From NCBI GenBank assembly GCA_947044405.1, contig CAMRHE010000167.1, positions 3,889,001 to 3,953,000 on the forward strand: a DNA stretch of 64,000 nt, in the 5' to 3' direction. Below the pieces are notes generated by a model that did not search any database, was not told the DNA's origin, and saw nothing but the letters and a program-made list of their open reading frames with translations. Both the position numbers and the translations under genes were made by a program. This document shows, one piece after another, positions 24,861 through 33,722 of the stretch (position 1 is the first letter of the stretch; each line of letters opens with the position of its first letter). Origin of the DNA: Leptodactylus fallax (taxonomy: Eukaryota; Chordata; Amphibia; Anura; Leptodactylidae).

Positions 24861-27800
24861 TAAGACCGATTGAGCTCAATGACCTTCAGCTTCCCACCCC
24901 CTTTCCTCCTATCACCACCACCCCTAGATGAGTCTGAAGAGGACCCGCGACTTCTCCTCGTCTTGCGGGTCCTCTTCTTACATTGGGATTGGTCCATCAC
25001 CTCCCCCGGTGCGGTTTGGCCAGAGGAGGGATGGACCTCCCCCGCAACTTCTCCCTGAGGAGTTACAGTGGTCGCAGAGACAGTAGCAACTTCGGCCCTG
25101 GGTGCATCATCTCCTCCTCCAGGCTCCAGGCCAGCCTCCCCCCCAGAGGGCAGGGGGCCCCTCCCGAAGGGAGACTCAGCAGCCCCTGACGGCTCCACCT
25201 CTCCCTCTGAAGCCTCCCCTGAGGCCGACGCATCCTCACAGAGGGATTGGTACCGGTTGGGACCTACCACTAGAGGGCCGTCGAGTCTGCGTTCCTTCGT
25301 CGGGGGGGGGGGGGCAGATGTTTTTGCCCTCACTTTACTCGGTGACTTTCTCCGCTTGACCGTCTCTCCCTCCCCAGCACTGACGTACTGAGAAGAAGAC
25401 GACTGGTCAGCCTCTTCCTCCCTCTGCAGTCTCCTCATCTCCTCAACCAGGGTCGTGCCCACTGCTGCCTCGGCATTGGGATCCGGCCCAGCAAAGCCAG
25501 GGGCAGAAGGAAGGCACATAACTCCCTCCCTCCGTTCCCTCCTCCTCTCGCGCCTCCTTGCCCTTGATGGTGGCTGGGCCTTCTCCTTTTGCCTTGGCAG
25601 ACTAGTCTCTCCTCCCCCACTCACCCCCTCCGCAGCAGGGACAGCCTCCTCAACTGCTCCCGCTTGCCGAAGGGTGGTGTTGGCGAAAGACCGTGGACAC
25701 GCCCCGATCGGGTGCCCAAGGACACCACACAGGTGGCAACGCACCCTGCCACAGGTCGCCGCGAGATGGCCCACCTCCCCACACATGGCGCACTTCTGCA
25801 CACGGCAGGAGGCGCTCAAGTGTGAGGGGTCACCGCACCTGTGACAGAGTTTTGGCTGCCCCTGGTAGAAGACAAGGATCCTGTCTTTCCCAAGGAAGGT
25901 TGAGGACGGGATATGCATCACCGAGTTATCCTCGTGTCGCAATTTGACCATGAAGGTCCAGGCCCCCGACCATATCCCGAACTCGTCGAGATTTTTCTTT
26001 GGGAAGTCCTTGACCTCCCCAAACCTGTTCAGCCAGGTCATGATGTCCATATAAGAAAGTGACTCGTTACGAGTTAAAACGGTCACTTTCTTAATGGTAT
26101 CCTGGCGTGACACCGCCCAAACCATAAAGTCACGCCAGGCGGGCTCGTCCTTCACCAGCCTATAGTTTCCCCAGAAGGTTTCTAAGCCCTCCGGGGTAAC
26201 AAAGCTGATGTCAAACTCCGAGGAGCCGACAGGATGAATCAGGGCAAAGATGTCGCTCGCCCTGAAACCCATCCCGAGTAGGAGTTCCACGACCCCCCTC
26301 CTCTGGGGACAAGGGCCGGCTCCCCCCCACACGAGACGGGCCACGTTCCTCCGTGTCGGCCCCCTACGCCCGGGTGTAGGGAGAGTCCATCTGGTCTCAC
26401 CTCCTTCCTCTCGGAACTTCCCTAGGCCAAAACGCTCGATCCAGAACCTAAGGTCTCTCGACTGCCCATCTATGGTCATTGTGGACTGGCCCGCCCGTAA
26501 AGCCTCCAGGAGCTGCCGTTGCAAATCGCCGTCCCTGGAGCCGGGTGGAAGACATGATGCACCCCCAGGGGCCCCAGAAGCGACGCTGGCATAGGAGCGT
26601 GGGGGCCCGGAGGCCGCAGCAACCTCCGCTGCCGGAGTACCAGCGCCACTCCCAGGGACCCCCGCAGAACTACTTAGCCCAGCCACGGCAACCGGAGCAC
26701 CAGAGGCGGCAACAGTCCGCCCTGGCATAGCCGCCGCGGACCGGGTCACTCCAACTGCAGCAGAAGGAACAGCGGCAGAGAGGACAACAGGAGCAACAAT
26801 ATCAGGAGCAGTGACAGGAGTAACAACAGGAGCAACGACAGCATCAGGAACAGCATCAGGAACAGCAGCAGAAACAACAGCAGGGACAACAGCAGGGACA
26901 ACAGCAGAAATACCAGAAACAACAGGGGCCACAACAGAAATATTACCAGCAGTAGAAACACTTTTTTTAGCAGCAATGGTAATAGCCCCTCCTCCCGCAG
27001 CCTCCCCGACTACAGGCTCTTGGACCCCCATGCATACTACACGACCTTCTTCAGGAATACTACTAATTACCCCTTTTGTCCCACCCGCTTTCCCCTTTAC
27101 CTTACCTGTCTGCTTAACTAGCTTCTCCACTCGTCCATCATTCACACCTGCAGTCTTCCTTCTTACAGCGGGGCCGGCTGCACCACTCGCTGATGGCTTC
27201 CCCGCTTTTACCTCGGCCTCCGCATCCACAGTCACCCCGGCACCTGATGTTGTAGGAGTACACGCCCCCTTAGCCCCGGAAGTGACCTCCGCATCACCGG
27301 CTTCATCAGCACTGGAGGAGGATGAGCCACGCCCACCTGCCACTCCCCCTTTCCTACACCTTACTCTGGGGGAAGCCATCGATATTTTAAAACCTCCTAC
27401 CAGGGAGGGAGGTTTCCCTACGCCACTCCCCTCCGCAGGGGGGGCTTCTTTGCCTTTGCCCTTGTCCGCAACTATGAGCTCCTTGTCCGCCACCACCTGA
27501 AAGGTACTATCAGGCGCCATTTTGACTGCTGGCACCCCAGGCACCCCGCCACTTGGCGTGACCCGAGGTGCCTGCGCCTCCCTTTTCTCTCCTGGAGGCA
27601 TTGCAACCTGGGCTGAGGTCCCGGCACGATGCTCTCCAGGCAACGACCTGACAAATTTAAATGTCTCTATCTCTCTTTTTTTTTCCTTCCTTGCCTTCTT
27701 CCTGGTCTTAGCTCCTTTTCCCGCCTCCTCCCCGTCCAGATCTGACATGCTGAATGCTAATTGGTCCATTCTGGACGGGGACTCTAATTGGTAGATTTGC

Positions 27801-28948
27801 CTCATCAGCTTCCCGCCTTCTCCCGAGGCTCCGCCCTCCTCCTCCTCCGTCTCGGGCAGTGGTTGGTTCTCTGGGAGTGTGGGAGATTGCGTCACTTCCT
27901 GCCCTGTCATTCTGACTTCCTGTCTTGTCATTCTGACTTCCTGCTTCACTGCCGGCACTGATGCCTGCGTATACGTGGGTATCAGGCTGCCGCTACTAGG
28001 GACGGCTGCCCGACTATACTGTACCGCCATGCTGTCATCTGATTCCAGGTCTGACTCGCAATAGTCGTCCTCTCCCGAGCTGTCTGAGGACGCGGGGCCA
28101 TCCTTCAACAACCGCTCCTGCTGTTTGCGGAAGAAGCGGTCATCGTTCAGCAGCTTCTCTCTGAACGGCCCCGCGCCTTCCAGAATCTCCGTGCACCTGG
28201 CTTCCAGGGCCTTTATTTGTTTTTTCAGGCTCCTTACCTGCTTACTGAAAACCGGGCGGTCCTTCCTTGAGGCCCTGTCGCTACGGGCGCGAGCGCTCTG
28301 AAGCTCCCCACTCATTGCGAACAGGGACCTCCGGGCCCGGTCATACTCCTCCAGGACCGCCTCGATCCTCCGGCTGTAAATGGCGACTTCCTCTCCAGCC
28401 TTCCTGATGCCCCATCCTGCGGGTGATTGCGGCAGCGATGACGGTAAGCTTGTGTCATTTCTCCTGCTTGCAGGGACCCTTCCAGAGGGAACCGCATATC
28501 CTGCGGCCGTAGCCCCCTTCGGACCGGCTTCACCCGCCACTGCCGCTGATGTTACTGCCGTGGCTGATGTCGCCGTTTTCACGGATCCACCTGCCGGGAC
28601 TGCTGACACCCCTGTCGCCACCGCTACTCCTGCCGGCGTCGCCCGCTCTACGGACGTCGCTGCTCCCGATGCTGTTCCTGATGCTGCAGCCGCCAATGTC
28701 GCTGCTGCTGCTCCTGATGCTGCTCCCAATGCTGTTGTCCCGGTCGCCATTCTCATTGAGGCTTGCTGCCTCAGCGACCTCCGCCTGCCCTGCTCTGCTG
28801 GTGCTGTGTCGGCAGACATTCTCCTGCCCCCCGCCTGTAAGGTCCGGGGGGCAGGAGCTCCACGCTCCATGATAAGGCTCCCCTCCGCACGGGGAAGGGA
28901 GTCGGAGCTACGGTATGTATCACACAAAAGACCGAAAACCACACCCAA
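24860..28948 (-). CDS. LINE copy C ORF1: CCHC zinc-knuckle nucleic-acid-binding protein
   Basis: Intact, 1362 residues, large for a LINE ORF1. Order of regions: an Arg/Ala-rich N-terminus; a charged helical segment near 165-270 (VLEEYDRARRSLFAM, SLKKQIKALEARC) probably forming a coiled coil; an acidic Ser-rich stretch; a long Ala/Val/Pro-rich low-complexity linker; a conserved core near 900-1030 (FWIERFGLGKF, WLNRFGEVKDFPKKN); then three CCHC knuckles starting at 1035 (CHRCGDPSHLSASC, CAMCGEVGHLAATC, CHLCGVLGHPIGAC); and a basic Ser/Arg-rich tail. The core and knuckles resemble ZCCHC3-like proteins. The expected role is binding the element RNA. The first ATG may not be the true start: Met-27 (MERGAPAPRTLQ) is conserved in all three copies, whereas sequence before it varies. 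Confidence 0.9.
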   Translation of the reverse strand: MGVVFGLLCDTYRSSDSLPRAEGSLIMERGAPAPRTLQAGGRRMSADTAPAEQGRRRSLRQQASMRMATGTTALGAASGAAAATLAAAASGTASGAATSVERATPAGVAVATGVSAVPAGGSVKTATSATAVTSAAVAGEAGPKGATAAGYAVPSGRVPASRRNDTSLPSSLPQSPAGWGIRKAGEEVAIYSRRIEAVLEEYDRARRSLFAMSGELQSARARSDRASRKDRPVFSKQVRSLKKQIKALEARCTEILEGAGPFREKLLNDDRFFRKQQERLLKDGPASSDSSGEDDYCESDLESDDSMAVQYSRAAVPSSGSLIPTYTQASVPAVKQEVRMTRQEVRMTGQEVTQSPTLPENQPLPETEEEEGGASGEGGKLMRQIYQLESPSRMDQLAFSMSDLDGEEAGKGAKTRKKARKEKKREIETFKFVRSLPGEHRAGTSAQVAMPPGEKREAQAPRVTPSGGVPGVPAVKMAPDSTFQVVADKELIVADKGKGKEAPPAEGSGVGKPPSLVGGFKISMASPRVRCRKGGVAGGRGSSSSSADEAGDAEVTSGAKGACTPTTSGAGVTVDAEAEVKAGKPSASGAAGPAVRRKTAGVNDGRVEKLVKQTGKVKGKAGGTKGVISSIPEEGRVVCMGVQEPVVGEAAGGGAITIAAKKSVSTAGNISVVAPVVSGISAVVPAVVPAVVSAAVPDAVPDAVVAPVVTPVTAPDIVAPVVLSAAVPSAAVGVTRSAAAMPGRTVAASGAPVAVAGLSSSAGVPGSGAGTPAAEVAAASGPPRSYASVASGAPGGASCLPPGSRDGDLQRQLLEALRAGQSTMTIDGQSRDLRFWIERFGLGKFREEGGETRWTLPTPGRRGPTRRNVARLVWGGAGPCPQRRGVVELLLGMGFRASDIFALIHPVGSSEFDISFVTPEGLETFWGNYRLVKDEPAWRDFMVWAVSRQDTIKKVTVLTRNESLSYMDIMTWLNRFGEVKDFPKKNLDEFGIWSGAWTFMVKLRHEDNSVMHIPSSTFLGKDRILVFYQGQPKLCHRCGDPSHLSASCRVQKCAMCGEVGHLAATCGRVRCHLCGVLGHPIGACPRSFANTTLRQAGAVEEAVPAAEGVSGGGETSLPRQKEKAQPPSRARRRERRRERREGVMCLPSAPGFAGPDPNAEAAVGTTLVEEMRRLQREEEADQSSSSQYVSAGEGETVKRRKSPSKVRAKTSAPPPPTKERRLDGPLVVGPNRYQSLCEDASASGEASEGEVEPSGAAESPFGRGPLPSGGEAGLEPGGGDDAPRAEVATVSATTVTPQGEVAGEVHPSSGQTAPGEVMDQSQCKKRTRKTRRSRGSSSDSSRGGGDRRKGGGKLKVIELNRS

Positions 28949-29034
28949 TAATCGGTCTCCAAGTATCCAAAAAAGCCTCTTAAGCCTCTGGACTCAGGAG
29001 CTCAAACAGACAAGTCTGACTCCCACGGTTGCCC

Positions 29035-29047
29035 CGAAGGAATTGGA
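29035..29047. repeat. LINE target duplication, copy 4 of 4
   Basis: CGAAGGAATTGGA at the 5' end of copy C, followed by the continuation of the foldback left arm (GCAACCCATGTAGC). Confidence 0.85.
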
Positions 29048-29103
29048 GCAACCCATGTAGCTGGCGGGAGGTGTAAAGTAAAAAATAAGTAAATTAAAAA
29101 GCA

Positions 29104-29302
29104 TACTCACCTGTCCCCGGCGCTCCGTTGTCTGCTGCCAGCGTCCATTCAGTCTCGTGCCAGTGACTCCTTGCTGGGAGTCCTGCACCTCATGTGATTG
29201 CTAAGACCAATTAGGTACAGGATTTCCAGAAATTAGGCGTCGCCATGAGACCGAACAGACACAGGCAGGGGACAACGGAGTGCTGGGGACAGGTGAGCAT
29301 GC
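29104..29302. repeat. Inner hairpin of the foldback host element
   Basis: GCATACTCACCTGTCCCCGG on the left pairs with the inverted counterpart ending GGGGACAGGTGAGCATGC on the right. The loop contains further partial complementarity. Both arms include an AGGTGAG splice-donor-like string, on opposite strands. Confidence 0.7.
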
Positions 29303-29556
29303 TTTTTTAAAAAATTTCTTATTTTTACACCTCCCTGGCGGCCGACACAGTGGTCGCTCCAGTTTATGGACAACCTCTTTTAAGGGGTTGTCTGGGCCAA
29401 ATTTTTCTATGGTCACGTCACTGGTCCCCCCACATAGTGGCCTCTTCACTGGTTCCCCCATACTGTAGGGGAACAGTGATGTGGTCATTATATTGTGTGG
29501 GAGCAGTGTTGGGGGCTAACATCCTGTGGGGGGGACATTAAACTGTGTGGGGCATA

Positions 29557-29976
29557 TTAAAGGGGTTGTCCAGGGTTAATCTTTTTTATGGCCTATGCTC
29601 TGGATAGGCCATAAATACCTGATCGGTAGAGGGCTGACACATGGCCCCATCAGCTGTTCGGAGCCACTTCCGGCACCTGTTCTGTACACAACACAGGGCC
29701 GGAAGCAGAAAGCTCCATCCGCTGTATAGCAGCCCGGCGCCTTCACTGCAGCTCAGCTCCTACTGACTTCAATAAGTGCTGAAATACAGTGAAGGTGCCC
29801 GGCCCCTATACAGTGGACAGAGCTTTCTGCTTCTGGCCCTGTATTGTGTACAGTACGGGCATCAGAAGTGGCTCCACACAGCTGATCGGTCCGGGGTCAG
29901 CCCCCTACAGATCAGGTATCTGTGGCCTATCCTGAAGATAAACCATAACAAATTATGCCTGGACAACCCCTTTAAT
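29557..29976. mobile_element. Foldback element with TTAAAGGGGTTGTCCAGG ends
   Basis: The left end TTAAAGGGGTTGTCCAGG is matched by CCTGGACAACCCCTTTAA at the right. Internal complementary blocks (GGATAGGCC with GGCCTATCC, ACCTGATCGG with the inverted AGATCAGGT) make most of the element self-complementary. It has no coding capacity. Elements with the same ends occur at 55351-55783. Confidence 0.7.
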
Positions 29977-30466
29977 ATACACCCCTAATGCACCACACTT
30001 TAAAGAGATTGTCCAGTATAATTTTTTTCTTTTTTATAATTAGTCTGGGGGAGGTGAATCCCCCCCTACCCCCCCCCCCCCAAAAAAAAAAAAAAACATG
30101 CTAAACATACTCACCTGTCTCCGGTGCTCTGGTGTCCTCCCAGCACGGTCCGATCCTGCAGCTCCGCTGTCTTCTTTTTGCCGGAATTCCTCACTGGCTG
30201 TGACGTGCCAGGTCCCTTCCCTTAGGCCACTGATTGGCCTCAGGGGTCACGTGACATCACAGGTAGTCACATGCAGAGGGAACGTCAGCTGGAAGAAAAC
30301 AACAGAACTGCAGGACGTAACTGCTCTGGGAGACACTGGGGACAGGAAAGAAAGTTTGTGGGGGGGTTTTTTGTTTTGTTTTTTTCACCTGCCCCTGCGT
30401 AATTAAGAAAAAAATGAAGGAGCCACTGTATGGAGTATAAGCTCCACAGTGGCCCCCACCCAGTAT
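29601..30466 (+). repeat. Duplicated block, copy 1
   Basis: Matches 32656-33472 closely, except that copy 2 lacks about 50 bp near 29690-29742. It spans the right part of the foldback element, a second foldback (about 30003-30420, with a C/A run) and the first unit of the minisatellite. Confidence 0.8.
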
Positions 30467-31745
30467 TATAAGCTCCACAGTGGCCCCCACCCAGTATTAT
30501 AAGCTCCACAGTGGCCCCCACCCAGTATTATAAGCTCCACAGTGGCCCCCACTCTGTATTATAAGCTCCACAGTGGCCCCCACCCAGTATTATATGCTCC
30601 AAAGTGGTCCCCACCCAGTATTATAAGCTCCACAGTGGCCCCCACCCAGAATTATAAGCTCCACAGTGGCCCCCACCCTGTATTATAAGCTCCACAGTGG
30701 CCCCCACCCTGTATTATAAGGTCCACAGTGGCCCCCACCCAGTATTATAAGCTCCACAGTGGCCCCCACCAAGTATTATATGCTCCAAAGTGGCCCCCAC
30801 CCAGTATTATAAGCTCCACAGTGGCCCCCACCCAGTATTATAAGCTCCAAAGTGGCCCCCACCCAGTATTATAAGCTCCACAGTGGCCCCCACTCAGTAT
30901 TATAAGCTCCACAGTGGCCCCCACCCAGTATTATAAGCTCCACAGTGGCCCCCACTCTGTATTATAAGCCCCACAGTGGCCCCCACCCAGTATTATAAGC
31001 TCCACAGTGGCCCCCACCCAGTATTATAAGCTCCACAGTGGCCCCCACCCAGTATTATAAGCTCCACAGTGGCCCCCACCCAGTATTATAAGCTCCACAG
31101 TGGCCCCCACCCTGTATTATAAGCTCCACAGCGGCCCCCATCCAGTATTATAAGCTCCAAAGTGGCCCCCACCCAGTATTATAAGCTCCACAGTGGCCCC
31201 CACCCAGTATTATAAGCTCCATAGTGGCCCCCACCCAGTACTATAAGCTCCACAGTGGCCCCCACCCAGTATTATAAGCTCCACAGTGGCCCCCACCCAG
31301 TATTATAAGCTCCACAGTGGCCCCCACCCAGTATTATAAGCTCCACAGTGGCCCCCACCCAGTATTATAAGTTCCATAGTGGCCCCCACCCAGTATTATA
31401 AGCTCCATAGTGGCCCCCACCCAGTATTATAAGCTCCACAGTGGCCCCCACCCAGTATTATAAGCTCCATTGTGGCCCCTACCCAGTATTATAAGCTCCA
31501 CAGTGGCCCCCACCCAGTATTATAAGCTCCATAGTGGCCCCCACCCAGTATTATAAGCTCCACAGTGGCCCCCACCCAGTATTATAAGCTCCATAGTGGT
31601 CCCTACCCAGTATTATAAGCTCCACAGTGGCCCCCACCCAGTATTATAAGCTCCACAGTGGCCCCCACCCAGTATTATAAGCTCCACAGTGGCCCCCTCC
31701 TAGTATTATAAGCTCCACAGTGGCCCCCACCCAGTATTATATGCG
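30435..31745 (+). repeat. 31-bp minisatellite, about 42 units
   Basis: Tandem units built on AGCTCCACAGTGGCCCCCAC followed by CCAGTATTATA. Units differ by scattered substitutions such as CACAG/CATAG/CAAAG and CAGTATT/CTGTATT, so they are well preserved but not identical. The array ends at a degenerate unit leading into ATGCGCCCAATAGCC. A related 31-bp array is at 53770-54075. Confidence 0.95.
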
Positions 31746-31774
31746 CCCAATAGCCCCCTCCGCTCCGCTTCAGT

Positions 31775-31874
31775 GCTATTATTATACTCTGGGGTCTCCT
31801 CAGACTCCAGAGTATAATAATCGGAGGTCCAGGGAAAGTGATTAAAAAGAATAACAAACTCTCATACTCACCTT
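31775..31874 (+). repeat. Palindromic ATTATTATACTC module, copy 1
   Basis: A hairpin of TATTATTATACTCTGG and its inverted CCAGAGTATAATAAT, followed by GGTCCAGGGAAAGTGATT and CATACTCACCTT. Equivalent modules are at 37033-37125, 40309-40406 and 53593-53688, inside different host elements. Confidence 0.8.
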
Positions 31875-31939
31875 GCCTTACCTTTCCTTGGCATCCTCGC
31901 TCCATCCTGTCGACTTCAGGCCCTTTTCCGACGACGCTG

Positions 31940-32040
31940 CTGAGGCCTGTGATTGGGCCTCAGCGGTCACGTGGGGGCGCACTGACGTCATTACGTGGTC
32001 GCGCCCCCATGTGACCGCCGGGACCTAATCACAGGCCTCA
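31940..32040. repeat. Inverted repeat with CCAAT, CACGTG and CRE-type strings
   Basis: GAGGCCTGTGATTGGGCCTC and GTCACGTGGGGGCGC on the left face CGCGCCCCCATGTGAC and TAATCACAGGCCTC on the right. A TGACGTCA string lies at 31983-31990. Regulatory activity is not shown by sequence alone. Confidence 0.6.
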
Positions 32041-32144
32041 GTCATATGACAGAAGAACGCCGGAGAGGATGCTGTGCCCAGGAGAGGTAAGAATATGTAT
32101 TTATTATTTTCAGTCACCTTCCCTGGGTGCCCTACCCTGCCATC

Positions 32145-32240
32145 TATTGGAAAGGGGCCTGCAATATGCCAGGGTCCCTTTCCAATAACAGTATGTATAG
32201 CGGTCGGGAAACCAGGCTTTCCCCGACCGCTATCATAGTG
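32145..32240. repeat. Two short hairpins near the hAT-2 right end
   Basis: TATTGGAAAGGGGCCTGCAA pairs with the inverted GGGTCCCTTTCCAATA, and TAGCGGTCGGG pairs with CCCGACCGCTA at 32198-32233. No coding sequence. The stretch up to 32460 is the native right end of hAT-2. Confidence 0.65.
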
Positions 32241-32460
32241 GTCCGGGGCCCCGACCATCTCCAGCTGGCTGCGGGCCCCGTACCCTGCCGGGTCCGGTCA
32301 CGGTCGCGCCCCCTGCGACCGCGATCGTAACGCCACTGGTCAGGGGCCCGATCGGGATGGTCAGGATCCCGATCGGGCCCCCATGACATGAAGACTAATA
32401 GTCGGGGCTCGGGGTCCACCGGTGGATTCACCAGTTCCCCGGTGGGCCAGTCCGACCCTG

Positions 32461-32655
32461 CCAATGCCTATGACAAGCTGGAAAAGGCCAAGAGAGAATT
32501 GGACTTCCAGATAGAAGACATGAGGATTCAGTTTGAGGAAAAAATGTCTGATTTATCTGCTCAGATTATAGATCTAAAAATGCTTATTGCTAAGCTAAAG
32601 GTGCAAGTGGACAAACAGGAGGAAGACCTGCAAGGTGCACTAGTAAAAACTGAGA
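32461..32655 (+). pseudogene. Coiled-coil ORF of the LTR element, piece 3
   Basis: Resumes the frame of 4771-5506 after hAT-2, beginning with the right target duplication (CCAATGCC, 32461-32468). It encodes about 65 residues of strong heptad-like helix (YDKLEKAKRELDFQ, QIIDLKMLIAKLKVQ, DKQEEDLQGALVK). It breaks at Thr-Glu, where the duplicated block 32656-33472 intrudes. Confidence 0.72.
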
Positions 32656-33472
32656 TGGATAGGCCATAAATACCTGATCGGTAGAGGGCTGACACATGGC
32701 CCCATCAGCTGTTCGGAGCCACTTCCGGCACCTGTTCTGTACACCTTCACTGCAGCTCAGCTCCTACTGACTTCAATAAGTGCTGAAATACAGTAAATGT
32801 GCCCGGCCCCTATACAGTGGACAGAGCTTTCTGCTTCTGGCCCTGTATTGTGTACAGTACGGGCATCAGAAGTGGCTCCATACAGCTGATCGGTCCGGGG
32901 TCAGCCCCCTACAGATCAGGTATCTGTGGCCTATCCTGAAGATAAACCATAACAAATTATGCCTGGACAACCCCTTTAATATACACCCCTAATGCACCAC
33001 ACTTTAAAGAGATTGTCCAGAGATTAAAGAGATTTTATTTTTTTATAATTAGTCTGGGGGAGGTGAATCCCCCCTCCCCCCCCCCCCCCCCAAAAAAAAA
33101 AACATGCTAAACATACTCACCTGTCTCCGATGCTCTGGTGTCCTCCTAGCACGGTCCGGTCCTGCAGCTCCGCTGTCTTCTTTTTGCCGGAATTCCTCAC
33201 TGGCTGTGACGTGCCAGGTCCCTTCCCTTAGGCCACTGATTGGCCTCAGGGGTCACGTGACATCACAGGTAGTCACATGCAGAGGGAACGTCAGCTGGAA
33301 GAAAACAACAGAACTGCAGGACGTAACTGCTCTGGGAGACACTGGGGACAGGAAAGAAAGTTTGTGGGGGGGTTTTTTGTTTTGTTTTTTTCACCTGCCC
33401 CTGCGTAATTAAAAAAAAAATGAAGGAGCCACTGTATGGAGTATAAGCTCCACAGTGGCCCCCACCCAGTAT
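32656..33472 (+). repeat. Duplicated block, copy 2, inserted in the coiled-coil ORF
   Basis: A near copy of 29601-30466 lacking about 50 internal bp. It ends in a single unit of the 31-bp minisatellite. It is bounded by AT on the left (GAGAT) and right (AGTATAACC). Removing it allows the coiled-coil frame to continue. Confidence 0.78.
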
Positions 33473-33620
33473 AACCAGTAATACAGGCAACTCAAAAAGA
33501 AGAGAAGAGGCAGAAATTGATTTGCAGCCTGATGCTAATAGCGAGAAGAAGAGGCTGAGAAACTGGAAATGTCGAGTGACTGGAATTTGGAAAATGAGAC
33601 CGCCAGATTGGGACATGTAG
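33471..33620 (+). pseudogene. Coiled-coil ORF of the LTR element, piece 4 (C-terminus)
   Basis: About 49 codons in frame with piece 3, containing REEAEIDLQPDANSEKKRLR and ending at a TAG at 33618-33620, roughly 85 bp before the polypurine tract. The frame is open here. The position just before the 3' LTR is what is expected for the end of an LTR-element coding region. Confidence 0.62.
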
Positions 33621-33705
33621 ACAATCACAGGACAAGTTTATTTGATTAAAGAGGGACGTCAACATTGTATGTCTTGACCCATTGTCGCTCACCCCAAGGG
33701 TGGTG

Positions 33706-33722
33706 AGCTGAGGGGGAGGGAA
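33706..33722 (+). promoter_or_regulatory. Polypurine tract of the LTR element
   Basis: GAGCTGAGGGGGAGGGAA lies directly before the TGTGAG start of the 3' LTR, in the correct position and strand to prime plus-strand DNA synthesis. Confidence 0.75.

Larger units (their letters stand above)
20313..29034 (-). mobile_element. LINE copy C (Tx1-like), full length with intact ORFs
   Basis: An 8.7-kb minus-strand copy: a short 5' leader (28949-29034), ORF1, a TAATG junction, ORF2, and an approximately 1.15-kb 3' untranslated region ending TTATAATAAAAATAGT without a poly(A) tail. The 3' region has a T-rich tract (20675-20704) and two direct copies of a motif containing CATGTCCGCRTAGTCC (near 20740-20840). 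The combination of an APE-type endonuclease, an L1-like reverse transcriptase, a CCHC ORF1 and repeated use of one target site matches the Tx1 branch of the L1 group, several members of which are target-specific. The clade is inferred from motifs. Confidence 0.93.
5858..29395. mobile_element. Foldback element carrying the LINE array in its left arm
   Basis: The left arm (5858-5892 plus 29048-29130) and the inverted right arm (about 29270-29395) align with each other once the LINE array is removed. Both contain CTTTAAAGAGGTTGTC-like ends, a GGAGGTGTAAA block, an ACTCACCTGTCC block and a CGCTCCGTTGTC-like block. The alignment places a single copy of the 13-bp LINE target in the pre-insertion left arm. 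This shows the 13-mer is a genuine target duplication. The element has no coding capacity. Confidence 0.65.
5515..32460. mobile_element. hAT-2: non-autonomous hAT-like element, swollen by nested insertions
   Basis: The left terminus begins CAGTGTCGGACTGG, and the right terminus read inward begins CAGGGTCGGACTGG, so the termini match at 13 of 14 bases, conforming to the CAGnG start common in hAT elements. Subterminal GGGCCCACCAGTGGAA (left) and CCCACCGGGGAACTGGTG (right, inverted) extend the similarity. Imperfect 8-bp duplications flank it. No transposase is recognisable in the native part. The interior is occupied by a foldback element carrying the three-copy LINE array, more foldback elements, a 31-bp minisatellite and a palindromic module. 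Its insertion split the coiled-coil ORF of the LTR element. Confidence 0.72.

Noticed and set aside
30098..30406. 102-codon frame, repeated at 33104-33412
   Set aside because: It lies wholly within the duplicated foldback block and spans its inverted repeats; no domain and no independent support.
29601..31745. CRISPR-like array (regular 31-bp periodicity)
   Set aside because: Units are contiguous with no variable spacers, and the context is eukaryotic transposon sequence; it is a minisatellite.
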